Assembly (NCBI GenBank): GCA_003952965.2
Contig: CM025856.1
Span: 27,537,723-27,601,722, forward strand
Length of the DNA: 64,000 bases
Direction: 5' to 3'
From: Morella rubra
Lineage: Eukaryota; Streptophyta; Magnoliopsida; Fagales; Myricaceae
Shown piece after piece: positions 40,360 to 54,086 of this stretch. Numbering within the stretch: the first letter of the stretch is position 1; each line of letters begins with the position of its first letter. Under the pieces are notes generated by a model, which ran no database searches, had not been told where the DNA came from, and worked only from the letters and a program-made list of their open reading frames with translations. The position numbers were made by a program, and so were the translations under genes.

Positions 40360-43300
40360 ATGCCGCCAGCTCTGATCGAACCAGCATTGCCGGAGTCATC
40401 ACCTTCGACCGCCGGCTCTGTTTCTGAGAGATCGGTGGAGGTAAATCGACAATTTGCACACCTCAGAGGCGTTCGGTGGCGTATAAATCTTGGGATTTTG
40501 CCGTGGTCTTCTTCCTCTTCCGTTGATGATCTCCGCCGGGTCACTGCTGATTCTCGGAGGAGGTAACTTTGGCTCAAGTCTCTTTTTTCTTTTGCGTTCT
40601 TTTGTATTACTGGGTTTTCTCGGAATACAAAGATTTCTTGTGAAATTCTACCAGAAAGTTGTAACCTTTGGATTTTCCCCCCCAAATTCTGGTTGGGATT
40701 TCTTTATCGCGTATTTTTAATCTGGAGGTTTGATCTTGTTTAACATTAATTTAGTTCCCAATTACATTTTTGTTTCAAAAAATTTGCTACGATTACATTT
40801 TCGCTTCGTTTTGACGATTGCCTCAACTTTACTTCTTATCTTTCCTATTGATTTAAGCTACCCTAAAACAAAGGAACGATGCACATACGGCAAGAAGGAA
40901 AAGATGATCGTTATACTATAAGAGACAAAGCGTAAACGAGTTTCTATCGATGGATAGATGCACTTGGGGATTTTGGCTGTAGCCAGTTACCTCAAGTCGA
41001 GAGTTAGCCAGGGTTCACGGTTCTACTTAGGTTCCAGGTTGGGGTCCGGATTCAGGACTGGAATATCACTTAGAAGATGGAATTTGGCCGCAGTCCGTCC
41101 TTTTATAGTTGCGCTTTATTTAACTATTTGCGACAGCAAAGGTTTATGTCGTGATTTTCATTGGATTTGGGGAGCGTTCAGTTATTATTCCACATCTTGC
41201 TTTCAGAGACTTGTTTTGTGAGTTGGTAGTTGTACTTAGCTGGAGGAATCGGGTAGGATTGGCTTAACTTGAATAAATCAATTGGCTTAAACCTTGGTAT
41301 GCTTTGATCTATTGATGACAGAAGCATTCTAATTTGTGAATTTAAAATGACATTTTGAGAGTTGATCCCACCTATGTCAAAGTTTTCGATACTGCAAGCA
41401 AAACTTTTGTCAATACTTTTCCATACAGTTTAAAAATCCATGGAATTATCTATCTCACTTATGGATTTTGTTCTTTTTCAGGTATGCTGGTTTGAGAAGG
41501 CGCCTCCTAGTTGATCCACATGTTCCCAAGGATGGAACTAGTTCTCCCAATCTTGTCATGGACAATCCGCTTTCGCAAAACCCAGGTGAACTTTCTTGTC
41601 TCCCATACCGCAATAAATAAAGCACTGAGTGCGTCATTGGTTGTTAGGATTTCATGTTCTTGCTTTAAGTATTATCTATTCTGGGTGACCTAGTTATCTC
41701 TTCACTGTTCACCTGTAATAAATCATAGGGAATGAAATATAAATTTTGAAGTAATGTAGGCCAATGGGTTCCTGGTAAGCTTGCTAGTTATGAAGTAGTT
41801 GATGCAAACCCTAATCTATATTGGAAATGGCATTTATTTGGGTGCAGATAGTACCTGGGGTCGGTTTTTTCGAAATGCTGAGCTGGAGAAAATGGTTGAC
41901 CAGGATTTGACTCGTTTGTACCCGGAACATGGGAGCTACTTTCAGACACCAGGATGCCAAGGAATGTTGAGACGAATCTTGTTGTTGTGGTGCCTTAGAC
42001 ATCTGGAGTATGGTTACAGACAAGGTGAATTGCTCATGTCAAAGTAGTCTTTATTGTCTACTATGATCTCACTTCTTGAAACACATTTGTGCAAGATAGT
42101 TACTGTAAATCTTGTCTGGGTTCATGGAGGACCAGAAAGCCGTACATACTGAATATGTGGTATTCTATAAAAGCATATTACCTAGACAATTATTATCCTT
42201 CCATTTGTTGATTTATAATGGTCATTTGGTTTTCCATACAAAAGAAAAAAAGAAAAAATGAAACCTAGACTGATAGGAAGTAAAGCTGTCATTATTTTTA
42301 TTTGTTCTTCTTAAATTTTTTTCCACTTGTGCCCATACAACTGATTGTCTACTTAAATTGAACAAAGCATATATTTGAGCCTTCAATCATTTACTTGAGC
42401 TTTCATTTAATGTGTGGTGTCCAATTTAAAAGCAGGCCATTAGATGTGATAGCACCGGCAATAATACATTATGAGATGCTTAGAGCATGCATTCAGGCAC
42501 GCTTTACGTGGAAGTTTATGTCTAGAATTTTCAGCATCATCTTACATTCTTGTGTTTTTTGTAGGGATGCATGAACTATTGGCTCCTCTGTTGTATGTTC
42601 TTCAAGTTGATGTGGAGCGTCTTTCGCAAGTTCGAAAGCTTTATGAAGACCACTTCACTGACAAATTTGATGGCCTATCACTTCATGATAATGATCTGAC
42701 CTATAATTTTGATTTTAAAAAGTCCCCAGAAATTAGGGAAGACGAGAAAGGCTCCCATGGAAACGTGACGAAAATGCGGAGCCCTGATGAGCTTGATCCT
42801 GAGATACAAACGATTGTGTTGCTGAGTGACGCTTATGGGGCTGAAGGTGAACTGGGTATAGTGTTATCTGAGAAATTTATGGAACACGATGCCTACTACA
42901 TGTTTGATGCTTTGATGAGTGGGTCCCATGGTTCAGTTGCTATGGCAGATTTCTTCTCTCCCACACCTGCAGGTTCCCACATGGGCTTACTTCCTGTCCT
43001 TGAGGCATCTGCTGCATTATATCATGTGCTATCTCTTGTGGACTCATCTCTACACAGCCACCTTGTGGAGCTTGGTGTTGAACCCCAGTACTTTGCACTT
43101 CGCTGGTTACGGGTTTTATTTGGACGTGAATTTTCTCTTGAAGACCTGTTGATAATCTGGGATGAGATATTTGCATCAGATGATTGTCCAATGGACAAAA
43201 ATGCTGAAGAGGACATTGGGTCCAGCTTTGGGGTCCTAAACTCCCCTCGGGGAGCATTTATTTCAGCTATGGCAGTTTCAATGTTGCTCTATTTGAGATC

Positions 43301-45049
43301 TTCCCTGCTTGCCACTGAACATGCTACTTCCTGTCTTCAGCGATTGTTAAACTTCCCTGAAAATGTAAATCTACAGAAACTTATAGAAAAGGCGAAGTCA
43401 TTGCAAGCTATTGCACTTAATGCTAATCTCTCATCCTCATCTCCCTCATTTGGTGGGGTTTTTAACCAAAATAAATCAGCACTTGTGAGAGACCACAGCC
43501 TATCATCTGGTTCTATTTCTCCGGAAACTCCTTTACAACTGGTACCTGATAGCTACTGGGAGGAGAAGTGGAGAGTTATACACAAGGCTGAAGAACTGGG
43601 GCAAGCTGAGTTAAACAAACAAGTTTCTAGCCCTAAAAGAGGATGGACAGAAAAGGTTAGATCGAGTCTCTCCAGAACAGGATCATCTCCGGCAAAGGTT
43701 GAGAGTGGCAAGAAGGACAGCGAGTCCTCTGTAAGGCGAAGTTTGCTAGAAGATCTCTCTCGAGAACTTAGCTCAGATGAAGCTGCTGAGAAAGTACGAC
43801 ATGTGGAAGTTTTAAGCCAGAAGGCCAACCCCTCGGAAGAAGTTGAGGGGGAGGGAGAAGGTGGTGGGGAGAAGGAAATTGCTTGCAGTTCAGAGGGAAG
43901 GTGTTCGAGTGGGAATGAAGAAAACTCATCTATATTTTCAGACCCAGCAAGTCCTCTTAGTGAGCCCAATGACCATGAAAATGACTCCGTCAAAAGTAGT
44001 TTTGCATCCAACTTATCCCTTGATGAAAATGATCATCATTCGATACATATCCCAGATGAAGCATCTCTTCCAGTTTCTGATCACCCTGATGATGTATGCC
44101 AAGAATCAGGATGTGACAATAGTTCCATGGGTAATTCAGTGATAGGTTTAAAAGAGAAAAAGCTTCTTTCGGGTAAATTTCAGTGGTTCTGGAAGTTTGG
44201 GCGGAATGCTGCTGGTGAGAGTGCATCAGAGAAAGGAGGAGGTGCCCTTGAGGCTACCAAATCTGCCGGCAGTGCTAATAACCAAGAGAGTAGCACTGGC
44301 TCTCCTGCTTCTAATGTTTCTTGTAACTCTTCTGCTAACTGCAAAGGAGATGCTATGGACCAGAATGTGATGGGTACTTTGAGGAATCTTGGACAGTCTA
44401 TGCTTGAACACATCCAGGTAACTTTAAGATTTCTGCTCTTCTAGAAGTATTTTGCGGGAAATGTTTCTAATTTTGAGCAGAAATTTTTCTGGAGGTGAGT
44501 TGGGATGACTTATACTAGGATTGTATCCCCTTTACATCCTTAAACTTCCATGCTTCTCTTGCGTGTAAATAGGTTAATTTCTTGGTAGAAGCTGTACTGG
44601 TATGAGATGTAGAAATTTGAATGGCTTATATGATTTATGGGCTATCACATTGTCAACATATACCCCCATTTTCCGTTGTTGAGACAACGAGGAATTTGTT
44701 TGGTCCTTGGGAGGGAAACAAACGGATCTGGCCATTGGAATCGTAAAGGTAAAGGTAAACAATGGGTATAGGTTTCTTGCATTAGAGAGCCTTCGGAATT
44801 TATTGTTTCCTCGAAAGTTCTTCCTAATATGTTTACCAAGTTACTCTCTCGCTCTCGTGGTAGTCCTGTGATCCTTGAACTGAGAAGTTTGTGTTACAGG
44901 TAATCGAAGCTGTTTTCCAGCAAGATCGGGGTCAGGTGGGATCAGTGGAGAACTTCTCAAAAAATGGTATAGTTGGTAAAGGACAAGTAACGGCCATGAC
45001 AGCTCTAAAGGAGCTTCGGAAGATCAGCAATCTTTTATCCGAGATGTGA
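40360..45049 (+). CDS. TBC-domain Rab GTPase-activating protein
   Basis: Five exons: 40360-40562, 41482-41585, 41848-42024, 42565-44417 and 44900-45049 (stop TGA), 828 residues, all phases consistent. The start is the ATG in ACCATGCCG. The TBC domain begins with LRGVRWRINLGILPW and YAGLRRRLLVDPH. The arginine finger motif IxxDxxR is present as VDQDLTR (Arg125) and the glutamine finger YxQ as YRQGM (Gln161). The domain continues through EHDAYYMFDALM and FALRWLRVLFGREF. The long C-terminal half is Ser/Glu-rich and low in complexity, with a conserved-looking end (VIEAVFQQDRGQ to ALKELRKISNLLSEM). It resembles the plant gyp1p-type proteins such as Arabidopsis At5g57210, and animal TBC1D5. The role is to switch off Rab GTPases in membrane traffic; the target Rab is unknown. 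An AATAAA lies about 65 bases after the stop. Confidence 0.93.
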
Positions 45050-45731
45050 GCTGCTTTTATTTGCATTTGCCTGTATATATGTCTTGTAATTACAAATTTT
45101 TTCAGTGGCAAAATAAAATGAGTCTCTTCAGTTTCTCTCTTCCACATCATCCAATAAATCTGAATTTTGGCGGATCTTTAGGCCAGTTTGTGTATATCCC
45201 GGTATTTTGTTACAATATTATTATTTGAGAAATGGAGGGTGCCAGTGGCTTGAGGAACCGGCAGGCTTCATGAATTTCCTTTAATACGCCCTGTTTGGCT
45301 CCCACAATGTCGTATAATGTCTGTACACGTGGCTGCTTGCCAAATGCACTTCTGAGGAGAAAAAAAAAAAACAAGGGAATTTTTTATACGCTTTGGATAT
45401 ACTAATACACTTGTGCTGGCCGCTATAATCGTAGTAGGAAATATATTGGACCGGGGGGCTGAAAGATGTTCGTTCTTCATTAATTCCACGATGAAGAAAT
45501 TGATGTAGACGAAGCTGGTTTGGTGCCTCGCAAGTGAATGCCACATTTCATGTGGTTCTGTGTTCCCATAACTCCTTATGCAACGGCTTTCTTCTAGCTC
45601 CCATGCCCCCTTCCCACGCTCAGGTTTCCAAAACCCGTCCTATCGTGTGAACGTTTGCAGCTTAGTTTGAAAAATATGAGAGTTGAATGCAATTCTCAGA
45701 ATCCAGTAAGAGAGAAGCAAGGAATGGTTAG

Positions 45732-45762
<31 letters not shown>

Positions 45763-46236
45763 TAAAGGAGAAGTAGGAAAGTGAGGAAGCATTTCCCTCG
45801 TTGAACTTTCCTCGAGACCCATATCTACTTCCTGTTGAAGACGAGAGAAAGTGAAACAACGGTACCATTCGTTTCATGCTATCTACCTTACAGTACCATA
45901 GCTTTGTGCTTTTGCCTTGAGTGATAAAAGGCTGATATGCGATTTGAATTAGTACTCAAAATGCAAATCTTCCACCACCTCGTCGACTGAAACACAGAAA
46001 CTTGCAGAAAATCCTGTACGTAGTATATAACAAGCTTTGAAACAAAAACATACAGATAACATCTCCGTGAAACCCATAATAAAAGCAAAAGCCACTCGCT
46101 ATAGTTGCACATCATACAACACCATATCGTCAAGTTTTAACAATGGGATTTATCAACATTCTACATTCAGTTGAAAAATGAAAAGCCGTTTTGTCTCCAG
46201 CTTGAGTAGATTAGATGTTTACTGGCACCGAAAGAT
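45050..46236. other. Convergent intergenic region between TBC gene and membrane-protein gene
   Basis: It should contain both 3' UTRs, since the two genes point toward each other. A GA microsatellite lies at 45735-45762. No further gene is seen. Confidence 0.5.
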
Positions 46237-49200
46237 TTACTCTATGTTGTGAAAGCCAGGGAGAAGGGAAGAAATAAAACCGAAGACGATCATCTGGATC
46301 TCCTTCACAATTCCCCACCAATGATTAGCACCATTGCCACCACCGGGTTCTGCAACATTCTCATTCTCAACAGCCCCATGTACATCATTTGCAGGCTGAT
46401 TCTCGACCTGAGCTTCAGGTTGACCTTCTGCCATATATTGATTAAACAAAAACATTTTGTTAAATAATCACTCATGTCACCAAGAATGGTGCTTTAGTCA
46501 GGTCCGCCTTGACAAACGACATCAACTCAGCCTTATCCATAAAGGCATTTTCCCTTCTTGCTAGGAAAATACACAACTCGTCAACAACCTGCTAACAAAA
46601 ATATAACTTGAACAAGAACAAGAACATGAACTTTTAAGTCCTTGTCTTAGTCTGCACAAGACATTTACAACCCTAAGCTGATCACGAGGGTCTATAGGGC
46701 CATATAGAAATTTTGGTTGGGAAATTCAAGATTCTTTAAGGCTGCAATGAACCAAGCTAAGCTAGTTTGTTCATTAACGGTAAACATAGAGACCAAAGTT
46801 TGGGCTAATTTGATAAACAAGTAAACTCTGAGCGACTTCTGAGTCATCTGGAGTTTTATGGCTTGTTTTGAGCTCAAGAAGCTCAAATTGTGTCTATTTT
46901 AATCAAGGCAAGCCTGGCCAGAAGTTGAGCTTCATCCAGCTCATTCACAGCCCTGCTCGTATTGTAAATATCTATGTATGTGCTATTTCTTTCCATAAGT
47001 GAATATGTAAACAACCAGCTGGAAAATGTTACTGAAACATGCTTTTTACCTGCTACAGCTGCATTCACTGCTCCCAGTCTTCCAGCAGCTGGAACATTCT
47101 CAGCCCTGACAGCAGGTCTTGGTGGATGGGGAGGAGCAGCTGCCCTCGTCATGCCTTGTGACAGCCATCGTACTATCGGTGTCAGAGCTCCAGTTTGGTA
47201 TCTGTCACATCCCATATCCACAGAGTTCAGCTTCCATTCATACAGCTTAGTTCTTTTGTAGAAGTAAATCGCTTAAAAATTTACTTCTACAAAAGAACAA
47301 AATGATTTTAATGGTCAGATCCTAATCAAGGGTGCAAATTGCACCAGAAAAAATAATAGTTCTGAGGCTGCAATTTGATGAAAATGGTAATTTGAAGGAG
47401 ATATTGCAAATGGGGGGCCAGTTTGAGCGTGCAAAGCGTAATTTTCCAGATTGCGCCTATATATTCTTCATAGAGTTCTCATGGTACAAAACTAAAACTG
47501 CTTCCACAATGCATTTCTATAATGTCTAGGACTTCAACAGACCAATGAGTGGCAGATGTCACAAATAGAACAATGATCACATTAAAAATGGTTACAGGTT
47601 TTGACACTTACAAGTAGATGAGTGATGCAAAAAACACAAGGACAACAAGCCTCTGTCTTGATCCATCTTGGTTGAACAAAAAGATTACTGCTGCCAGCTT
47701 TAGAATAAGCAATAGATCAAGCTGAAAAGCAATTGGGAATCTCCTTACGACGACTTGTCTTTGAGGTGCTGGCTGTTGCTGTTGTTGCTGCTGGGGTCCC
47801 ATTTGCCCACGCTCTTCACCCACAGTGGCAGTGTCTGTACTTTGTCTACTGTTAATGACCCCCAGGCCACCATGATAAGAAAAAGAGAACGATCAGTTAA
47901 CACCAACAACATATCCACATAATCCAACCGTCCATGTATACCATGGATGTTGTCCTAGTAGTTTACAGCTCAATCAGCCACATTATTGAGCATATTAAAA
48001 CATAAACCAGACTTGCACATTAACACATTCTATTACAACACGGCAGTAACTAGACCACAGTACATTTGGAATAACAGCTGCTGGTGGCTTTACATGCCTT
48101 TAAGATCAGGCAGACCAAAAGAGACGCACGAATAGCTTATATGTGAGTTAGTTTCGTTTACTTTATGTCTATTAAACAATTACAAATATGTGCATTATTT
48201 TCTAATTCCAATTGGATTGAGAATCATTTGTAGCCAAGTTGTGGTTTTATGTATGACATAGAGCATCAGTTTATCACACATTGTGAAATCTTGCAAGCAA
48301 GAACTTGCAAACCTTCATAAACCACCAAGCAGCTACAGAATGCCCCTAAGTCCTCAAGTCCATCAAGCTGAATCCAACAAAGCCTAACATTGACGGCACT
48401 CAGGGAAAAATCTTCTGGTGCTCCAGCGGCAGGCATGCCTTTGGTCATTACCTCACATGCCGTTCTTGACCTTGATCTTGTGGTGCACGAACCCAAATGA
48501 AACCATGGTTTTCTATCAACCCTAAGAAGTAGGTTGAGTAGGGTGCTACCGCACTTAACTCAATGATCCTATAGCTGTACTCATTTGCGTTGCACCAATA
48601 TCACATACCCATTTCATGCTGAATGCGTATTATTAATAGAAATTATTAATAATGATATACAATATCGGCCCTAAACGGACACAAACTACAGTAGTCATAC
48701 TTACGTGGGAATATTGTAAGTAAGAGGAATAAGGGTGTTAGATGGAAGTCCAGCAACAGGCCCCATATACGGCAAAACAGGAACAGCATAAATGCCTGCT
48801 CCACGATTAACCTGTTCCTGGTTTTGCAAAGTATTTAAGCCCGGAACAAGAGCAGGGTACATGACCGGGAACATCTGAAATTCACCATTCTGAAAAGCCG
48901 GAAAGCCGGAGAATACTGGAACCTGAGAATAACAAAACCCACGAAGTGATTAAGTCACAAGCTGAAAGAAAGCCACCGATCTAATGCAAAGCCCTAGTTA
49001 ATTACGGATGTAAGAGCGACGTTCATACACGTATTTTCTCTCTACTTAATTCCAAACATTAACGGATCGGAGAAAACCATAAAAGAGTAGGAATTATAAT
49101 CGAACTTCCAGAAATTGTTGAAACGGAGAAGTCGTAGGGAACCTGCGATTGCTTTAGAATGTCTTCGAAGGAAGATTTCTGGGAAGCAGTACTTGTCGAA

Positions 49201-49262
49201 GAAGGTGGAGGAGAAGGAGCAGGTTGAGAGCGCGACGACACCTTCTCGGGCTCTCCCGCCAT
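46237..49262 (-). CDS. Two-pass membrane protein of unknown function
   Basis: Five exons: 49262-49143, 48922-48705, 47848-47612, 47201-47050 and 46427-46237 (stop TAA), giving 305 residues with consistent phases. The N-terminus is Ser/Pro-rich, followed by a Gly/Pro/Phe-rich segment (residues 41-113) and a glutamine run (132-138). Two hydrophobic stretches at about 152-171 and 180-195 are separated by FNQDGSRQRL. A Pro/Ala-rich region follows, then an acidic/Asn part, and a hydrophobic end GIVKEIQMIVFGFISSLLPG. I recognise this as a plant-conserved type but not its function. The arrangement (hydrophobic pair, DGSRQR loop, SLLP tail) faintly recalls HERPUD-type ER proteins, without the ubiquitin-like domain; that is only a suggestion. 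Confidence 0.82.
47250..47298. repeat. Perfect 20-bp inverted repeat with 9-nt loop
   Basis: The left arm (47250-47269, GTTCTTTTGTAGAAGTAAAT) is exactly mirrored by the right arm (47279-47298). The loop is CGCTTAAAA. It lies in the intron between exons 3 and 4 of the membrane-protein gene, about 50 bases upstream of the exon 4 acceptor. Confidence 0.9.
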
Positions 49263-51725
49263 TACCGATAGCTATGTTTTAGGAGCGATCGATAGCGGAT
49301 TACAGGCTTCGTTTTTTTTTTTTTCCTTCGCAATTACAGGCTTCGTTTAATCGTTTATATGCTTCCCAGAAACCATTGACGGGGATTGTGTGAAAACTCA
49401 CCATTTTTTTTTTTTTTTTTTACTTTCTAAAATTTTACTCTTCTTTCTTTGATTCATCACATGGAAAGTCCTCAATTGTCCAATAAGAATACGCCACGTC
49501 TGGATGATACATCATCCTAGGAGGCCTGGAAACGTGAATACAGCACAGTACTTCTCAAAGGATTTTGTTTTTTTTTTTTGGGCCAACCAATCTGGGTTAA
49601 TAAGAGGAAATAGAACTGAAGCTCAATTATACTTACCTAGAAAAAAAAAAACAAACTCAAGTCTAAACACTTTTAAGTTTGTTCAAAACTTTGACGAAAA
49701 CGTTTTACTTTTATGTTTTTACGTAGCTGCAGAAAATATTTAAAGTGAATAGTTTTTGAAAAAATTTTTTATTTAAAAATCGCTTATATTATAAATACTT
49801 TTTTCATACAATTTTGACTTGCTGTTATATTTTACATCAAATAAAATTCATTCTATTTACAATTCTTGAAAAAATATTTTCATTTAAAAATCTACTTTTG
49901 CTTTTTTCGTAAAATTTTGTTGCAGAGAAACTTATTTACAATTTGTAAAATATTTTATTACGATTCTTGGAAAAATATTTTTATTTGAAAATCTAACTTA
50001 TATATTTTTTCGCAAAATTTTGTAGCAAAGCAACTTATTTACGATTTGTTAAAATTTTCTCAAATTTGTAATGAAAATTTTGTCGCAAAGAGACTTATTT
50101 TACGATTTGTTAAAATTTTCTAAAATTTGTAATGATGTGTAAACATTGTGTGTGCAGTTTTGGTTGGCAGTAACAAAAAGATAATTATTACGTCAGCATT
50201 TTTCATTATCTGAGATCTTGAGTAGTTTCTGAGATTTAAGTAGCTTTTATTTACTCAAAATTTTAGAATCTCAAAATTTCAAACAAATTAAATACACTTC
50301 AAAATTTTCAATATCTATACACACATTTCAAAAATTTTACAAGCTCTAATAAATTTTACTATCCAAAAGATTCTAAAAATTTTAAAAAAAATTTCTCAAC
50401 ATTTCGACAAACAAATGCTAACTTGAGGACGTGGAGACCCTCTCTAATTTCGTTCTTTATTTTAAAAGAATGAAATAATTCATCCAATCAGTTTGGGAAC
50501 AAATTTTATATTCTCCTTTACACTTCATTAAAAAGTTTCATTCATCAAAAGCAACTATAATTGTGAGTTCGAATATACATAAATACAGGCTTCGAACGTC
50601 ACATACGATCAAGGGGCGGTATGTGCTTGTTTCATTGTTTTTTTTTTCGAAAAAAAAAAACATCAAGGGCAGTACTTAAATATACAATCTCCCAACTGAG
50701 AGGAGGTGATAATCTGCTAAATTAACAACTTATTGGAATTGTTGTAAGAAGAAAAATCCAGTGGTGATATTCAAGATAACATTGATGTCGTCATCGGCCA
50801 ACCATAAACAACAGGAAAGTAAAAACTTTAGTAGAATGGGGCATGTCTGACGACTGGAGGAGCATAAGGGCAAAATCCGACCCCAAAACTACCATAATTA
50901 CATCTGTACAATATCGCATTCACTCGCTAACCTTTTGTTGGCCCAGCAGCTCCTTCCTCTCAATCTCCAATGGTTAGCGAGCCTGCAAGTTCCAACCATA
51001 CGATAGTCAGAAACGAGATCCATTGCATTAAGAAATTGTAGACCAACACACACAACTGGCAATAGAATTTCACACCTTGGAAGCAGAAATCTGACCTCAG
51101 AACACAGGCAACCAGACATGCACATTAATTTGTACATACACCCGAATCAAGAACAAAGACTTTGCACAATAAATCAAGCTAATGTGATCACTAATTTTTT
51201 TTTTTAACCTAATGGCCTTTAGGCTGAATGACACCTTCCCTCCCACAAATAAGAGGCCGTGGCTGTGGCTGAGGTCTCAAATTCCGTTGGAGGCACGGAA
51301 GATTTTCCAAGAAACAATAGAATTAACAAAGAGGATTCCCCCCTCCCTCCCTCTCTCCTTTCTTTTTCAAAAAAAGCAGCTGTGGTCCCACAAAAGTTTG
51401 CTTTTCGAAAATTATAGCAACATTACCAGATTAACTTTTCTCTTTTCTTCGCCAGATATTCCTACTGAAAGCCCTACTATGTAACAACATATAAGGATAT
51501 CGCTACTGCAGACAATTATCATGCCTCCACCATCGCCAAAAAACAGAGTTATTGCATAACACCAACAGCTGTGAGACCTACGGGAATAAATGAACCTTAT
51601 TCTCATCACTAATAAAATACACTTGGTGATAGGTCACATCACATCACATGCACAAGCAAACCAGGACTGGTGGCTGCATGTGAATGTCCTTACCACAGTC
51701 ACCATTCTATCAAGGGATGTGCTCC
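49263..51725. other. Upstream region of the membrane-protein gene and AT-rich intergenic DNA
   Basis: The left few hundred bases should be the membrane-protein gene's promoter; T runs lie at 49313-49325 and 49405-49422. From 49740 to 50430 the DNA is highly AT-rich and internally repeated. The right part (about 50850-51725) probably includes the 3' UTR of the next minus-strand gene. No other gene is seen. Confidence 0.45.
50014..50134. repeat. Two-copy tandem repeat, unit about 60 bp
   Basis: Copies at 50014-50073 and 50074-50134 share AAAATTTTGT, GCAAAG, ACTTATTT, ACGATTTGTTAAAATTTTCT and AAATTTGTAATG in order. A more degenerate copy lies at about 49908-49960. Confidence 0.75.
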
Positions 51726-54086
51726 TCATCCTTCCTCATCCTCAGATCTGGATGGATCCACTGTATTTTTCAGAACCTTCACTTCTACTTCCACCTCCAA
51801 CTTTGCTGACCCCTTGTCCTCCGAATCCACCTTTGTTGAATTAGCAGATCCCTCGTCTACACATAACAGAGACTCGTTAATAAAATAAAATCTCCCACCA
51901 TTGAATGCAAAAATTGACAAGATTACACAGAAGTCACAGCAGACCCAGAGGTGCCTTTACGTCCCAAAATGAATTGAAGTGTTGAATTTAAGGCTACAAT
52001 TAAATGAGATGAAAATAAGAAATATAACACTAAGTTGTTACTGTGCGCACTAAGAACTAACCAAAAAAAAAATCCTCTTGGAGTCCTAATCTTGTGGTTC
52101 TGAATCTAGTTCTTTTATTTTGACAGTAGAAATCGTACTTAAGCAACTTATCATATGCTTGGGTCTTATCAATTAGTCATCCATCCCAGAAACCTCAAAA
52201 CTTGTAGATTGACCATTGCTAAATGCATCAGGAAAAGAAAAAACTCTGATGCTACACATCAAAGAAGTGATTTCTGATATTTGCTCTGCAATGCTTTTAG
52301 ATCACTGGGATAACCAGAATAGAATTACCTTTAAAATGCTAAATCAGAGAAATTTCCTTCGAAATTCTCTCCCAAGATATTTTAAGTGATTTAGCCTCCC
52401 TAGAATCTAACCGGTACTGAAGAATTCTTTACACTGATCATTGAGCAATAACTGCTTATACTGCCTAAGAACTTCCTCATATCACTTTTCATCAACCTGG
52501 CTGATTCAAAGACAATCAATGCAAAGGCTGTAGGTATCTACCAACAAGAATCCAACTTGATTGTCTCCAAAGATAGCTCACAGTGAACTATCTTACTTAT
52601 CCTCTTTGAACCTCCCACATTGATCAATATTCATAATTCTCCAATCTGCATTGAATGGCCACCTTCTATATCTAATCGCTAGTTCGCATCGATACACATT
52701 CTTTTTTTTCACTGCATAAGAACATGAAATAGCATCAAAGATTCCTTTGTTCCATTCACCTTCCCTTCCTCTACTCAGTGCAGCCTGCACTTGATCAAAA
52801 CGGGAATTTCTCTGTTGGTTACAAACTTTATCCCTGACACTGGAGTTCCTCAAAAATTGAAAGAATTTATGATATAAGGCTACATACCCCTGCGTTATAC
52901 TACTCAAAGAAGAAAAGAAAATATCTACATAACCCACCTTTTGCATATAGCATCCAAACCAGAAATGAACACACTGTCTTCAAATCTCGGCCTTAGACCA
53001 TAGTATTTTTCCATGTTACTGAAATATATCGGTATAAGATCAACCTCGAATTCAGTTTTAACAGCAACCTATTTTGCCTACTAGCCTGCCAGAGTTTTGT
53101 ACCAAAATCAACTTAGTTTCATGCCTACGAACAAAGCCTTTACCAACAAATTAACTACAAAAAAATGAGCTTTATCACCCGCCCTCCCCCTCGTTGTTGA
53201 AACAATAAGCAAAAAACGGTCCATAAGGGATCCTCCTAATTGATACTAAAACCATGAAATTCCACGCAATCTGAAAGCCACCTAATCACCATTGCATGAA
53301 CCTAGGGCTCCAGAAAAAGCGAACAACATTGATAGAAGTAGAGCTCCGAAAATTCCATTCTCTTTGTTTCCTTATACGTCTTGACAGACAAACACAGCTG
53401 TAATATCTAATAATTCCCATCGACAAAATCGGAGGCGTTGAATAAACTGAATTTTCCCCATGTTTACCTCAACTTTCTGGGAAACCAAACAGAGTTTGCC
53501 TAATTTTCATGAGTGCAAACTATAGAGCTCGGAAGGAAGATAAAACAAAGATGACACGAAGAATTCTTTCGATCAACCATAAGCAGCATCTAAAACCTGA
53601 ATTATCTTATTTTTACTCTAAAAATGTTTATATAATATTACCATTGAGGTAGAAAGAAGAACAGGGCCAGCCACGCGATGTGGTGAGGGAGAGGGATTCC
53701 TCCTGGTTGAGCTGGTCAGCCAGCTTGCCCACCAAATCGAGCACCTTGGAGGTCCCAGGCCTTGGTGGGACCCAGAACGAGGAACCCGGTACGAACGGCA
53801 GCCAATCCGGGGTGGACTTCTGCACGATAATCCGGTGGATCAGGTCGTCTAACTTCCTCATCGCCCGGGACTCGAATTCACTATCATCTTCCGATAAAGA
53901 CGACGACGACGACGAAGAGCTGGAAGAGGAAGGGTCCAGGTCGATCTCGATCAACTGAGCCTGGCCGCTGGAGAAGGAACGGTGGGCCCGGGCCCAGGCC
54001 CCGGCCCAGGACACGGATTGCGCCCTGAACGGTGCGGATCTGAGATGGGAGTGACAGAGTAGGCTCTGTGCGACGATTCGGGCCAT
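51726..54086 (-). CDS. Small plant-specific protein, probably mitochondrial
   Basis: Two exons, 54086-53642 and 51856-51726 (stop TGA), joined in phase, give 191 residues. The N-terminus (MARIVAQSLLCHSHLRS) is rich in Arg, Ser and Ala with no acidic residue for about 45 positions, as in mitochondrial presequences. After QAQLIEIDLD there is an 11-residue serine run (53-63). The conserved-looking core is MRKLDDLIHRIIVQKS, DWLPFVPGSSFWVPP (94-108) and LTTSRGWPCSSFYL. Exon 2 encodes an acidic, Lys-containing tail. I recognise this as a family of uncharacterised plant proteins with a DWLPFVPG motif; no reaction is known to me. The 1.8-kb intron contains nothing I recognise. Confidence 0.8.

Noticed and set aside
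40275..40685. Minus-strand open frame of 136 codons at the TBC gene start
   Set aside because: It is antisense to TBC exon 1, which carries the conserved RGVRWR segment and splices in phase.
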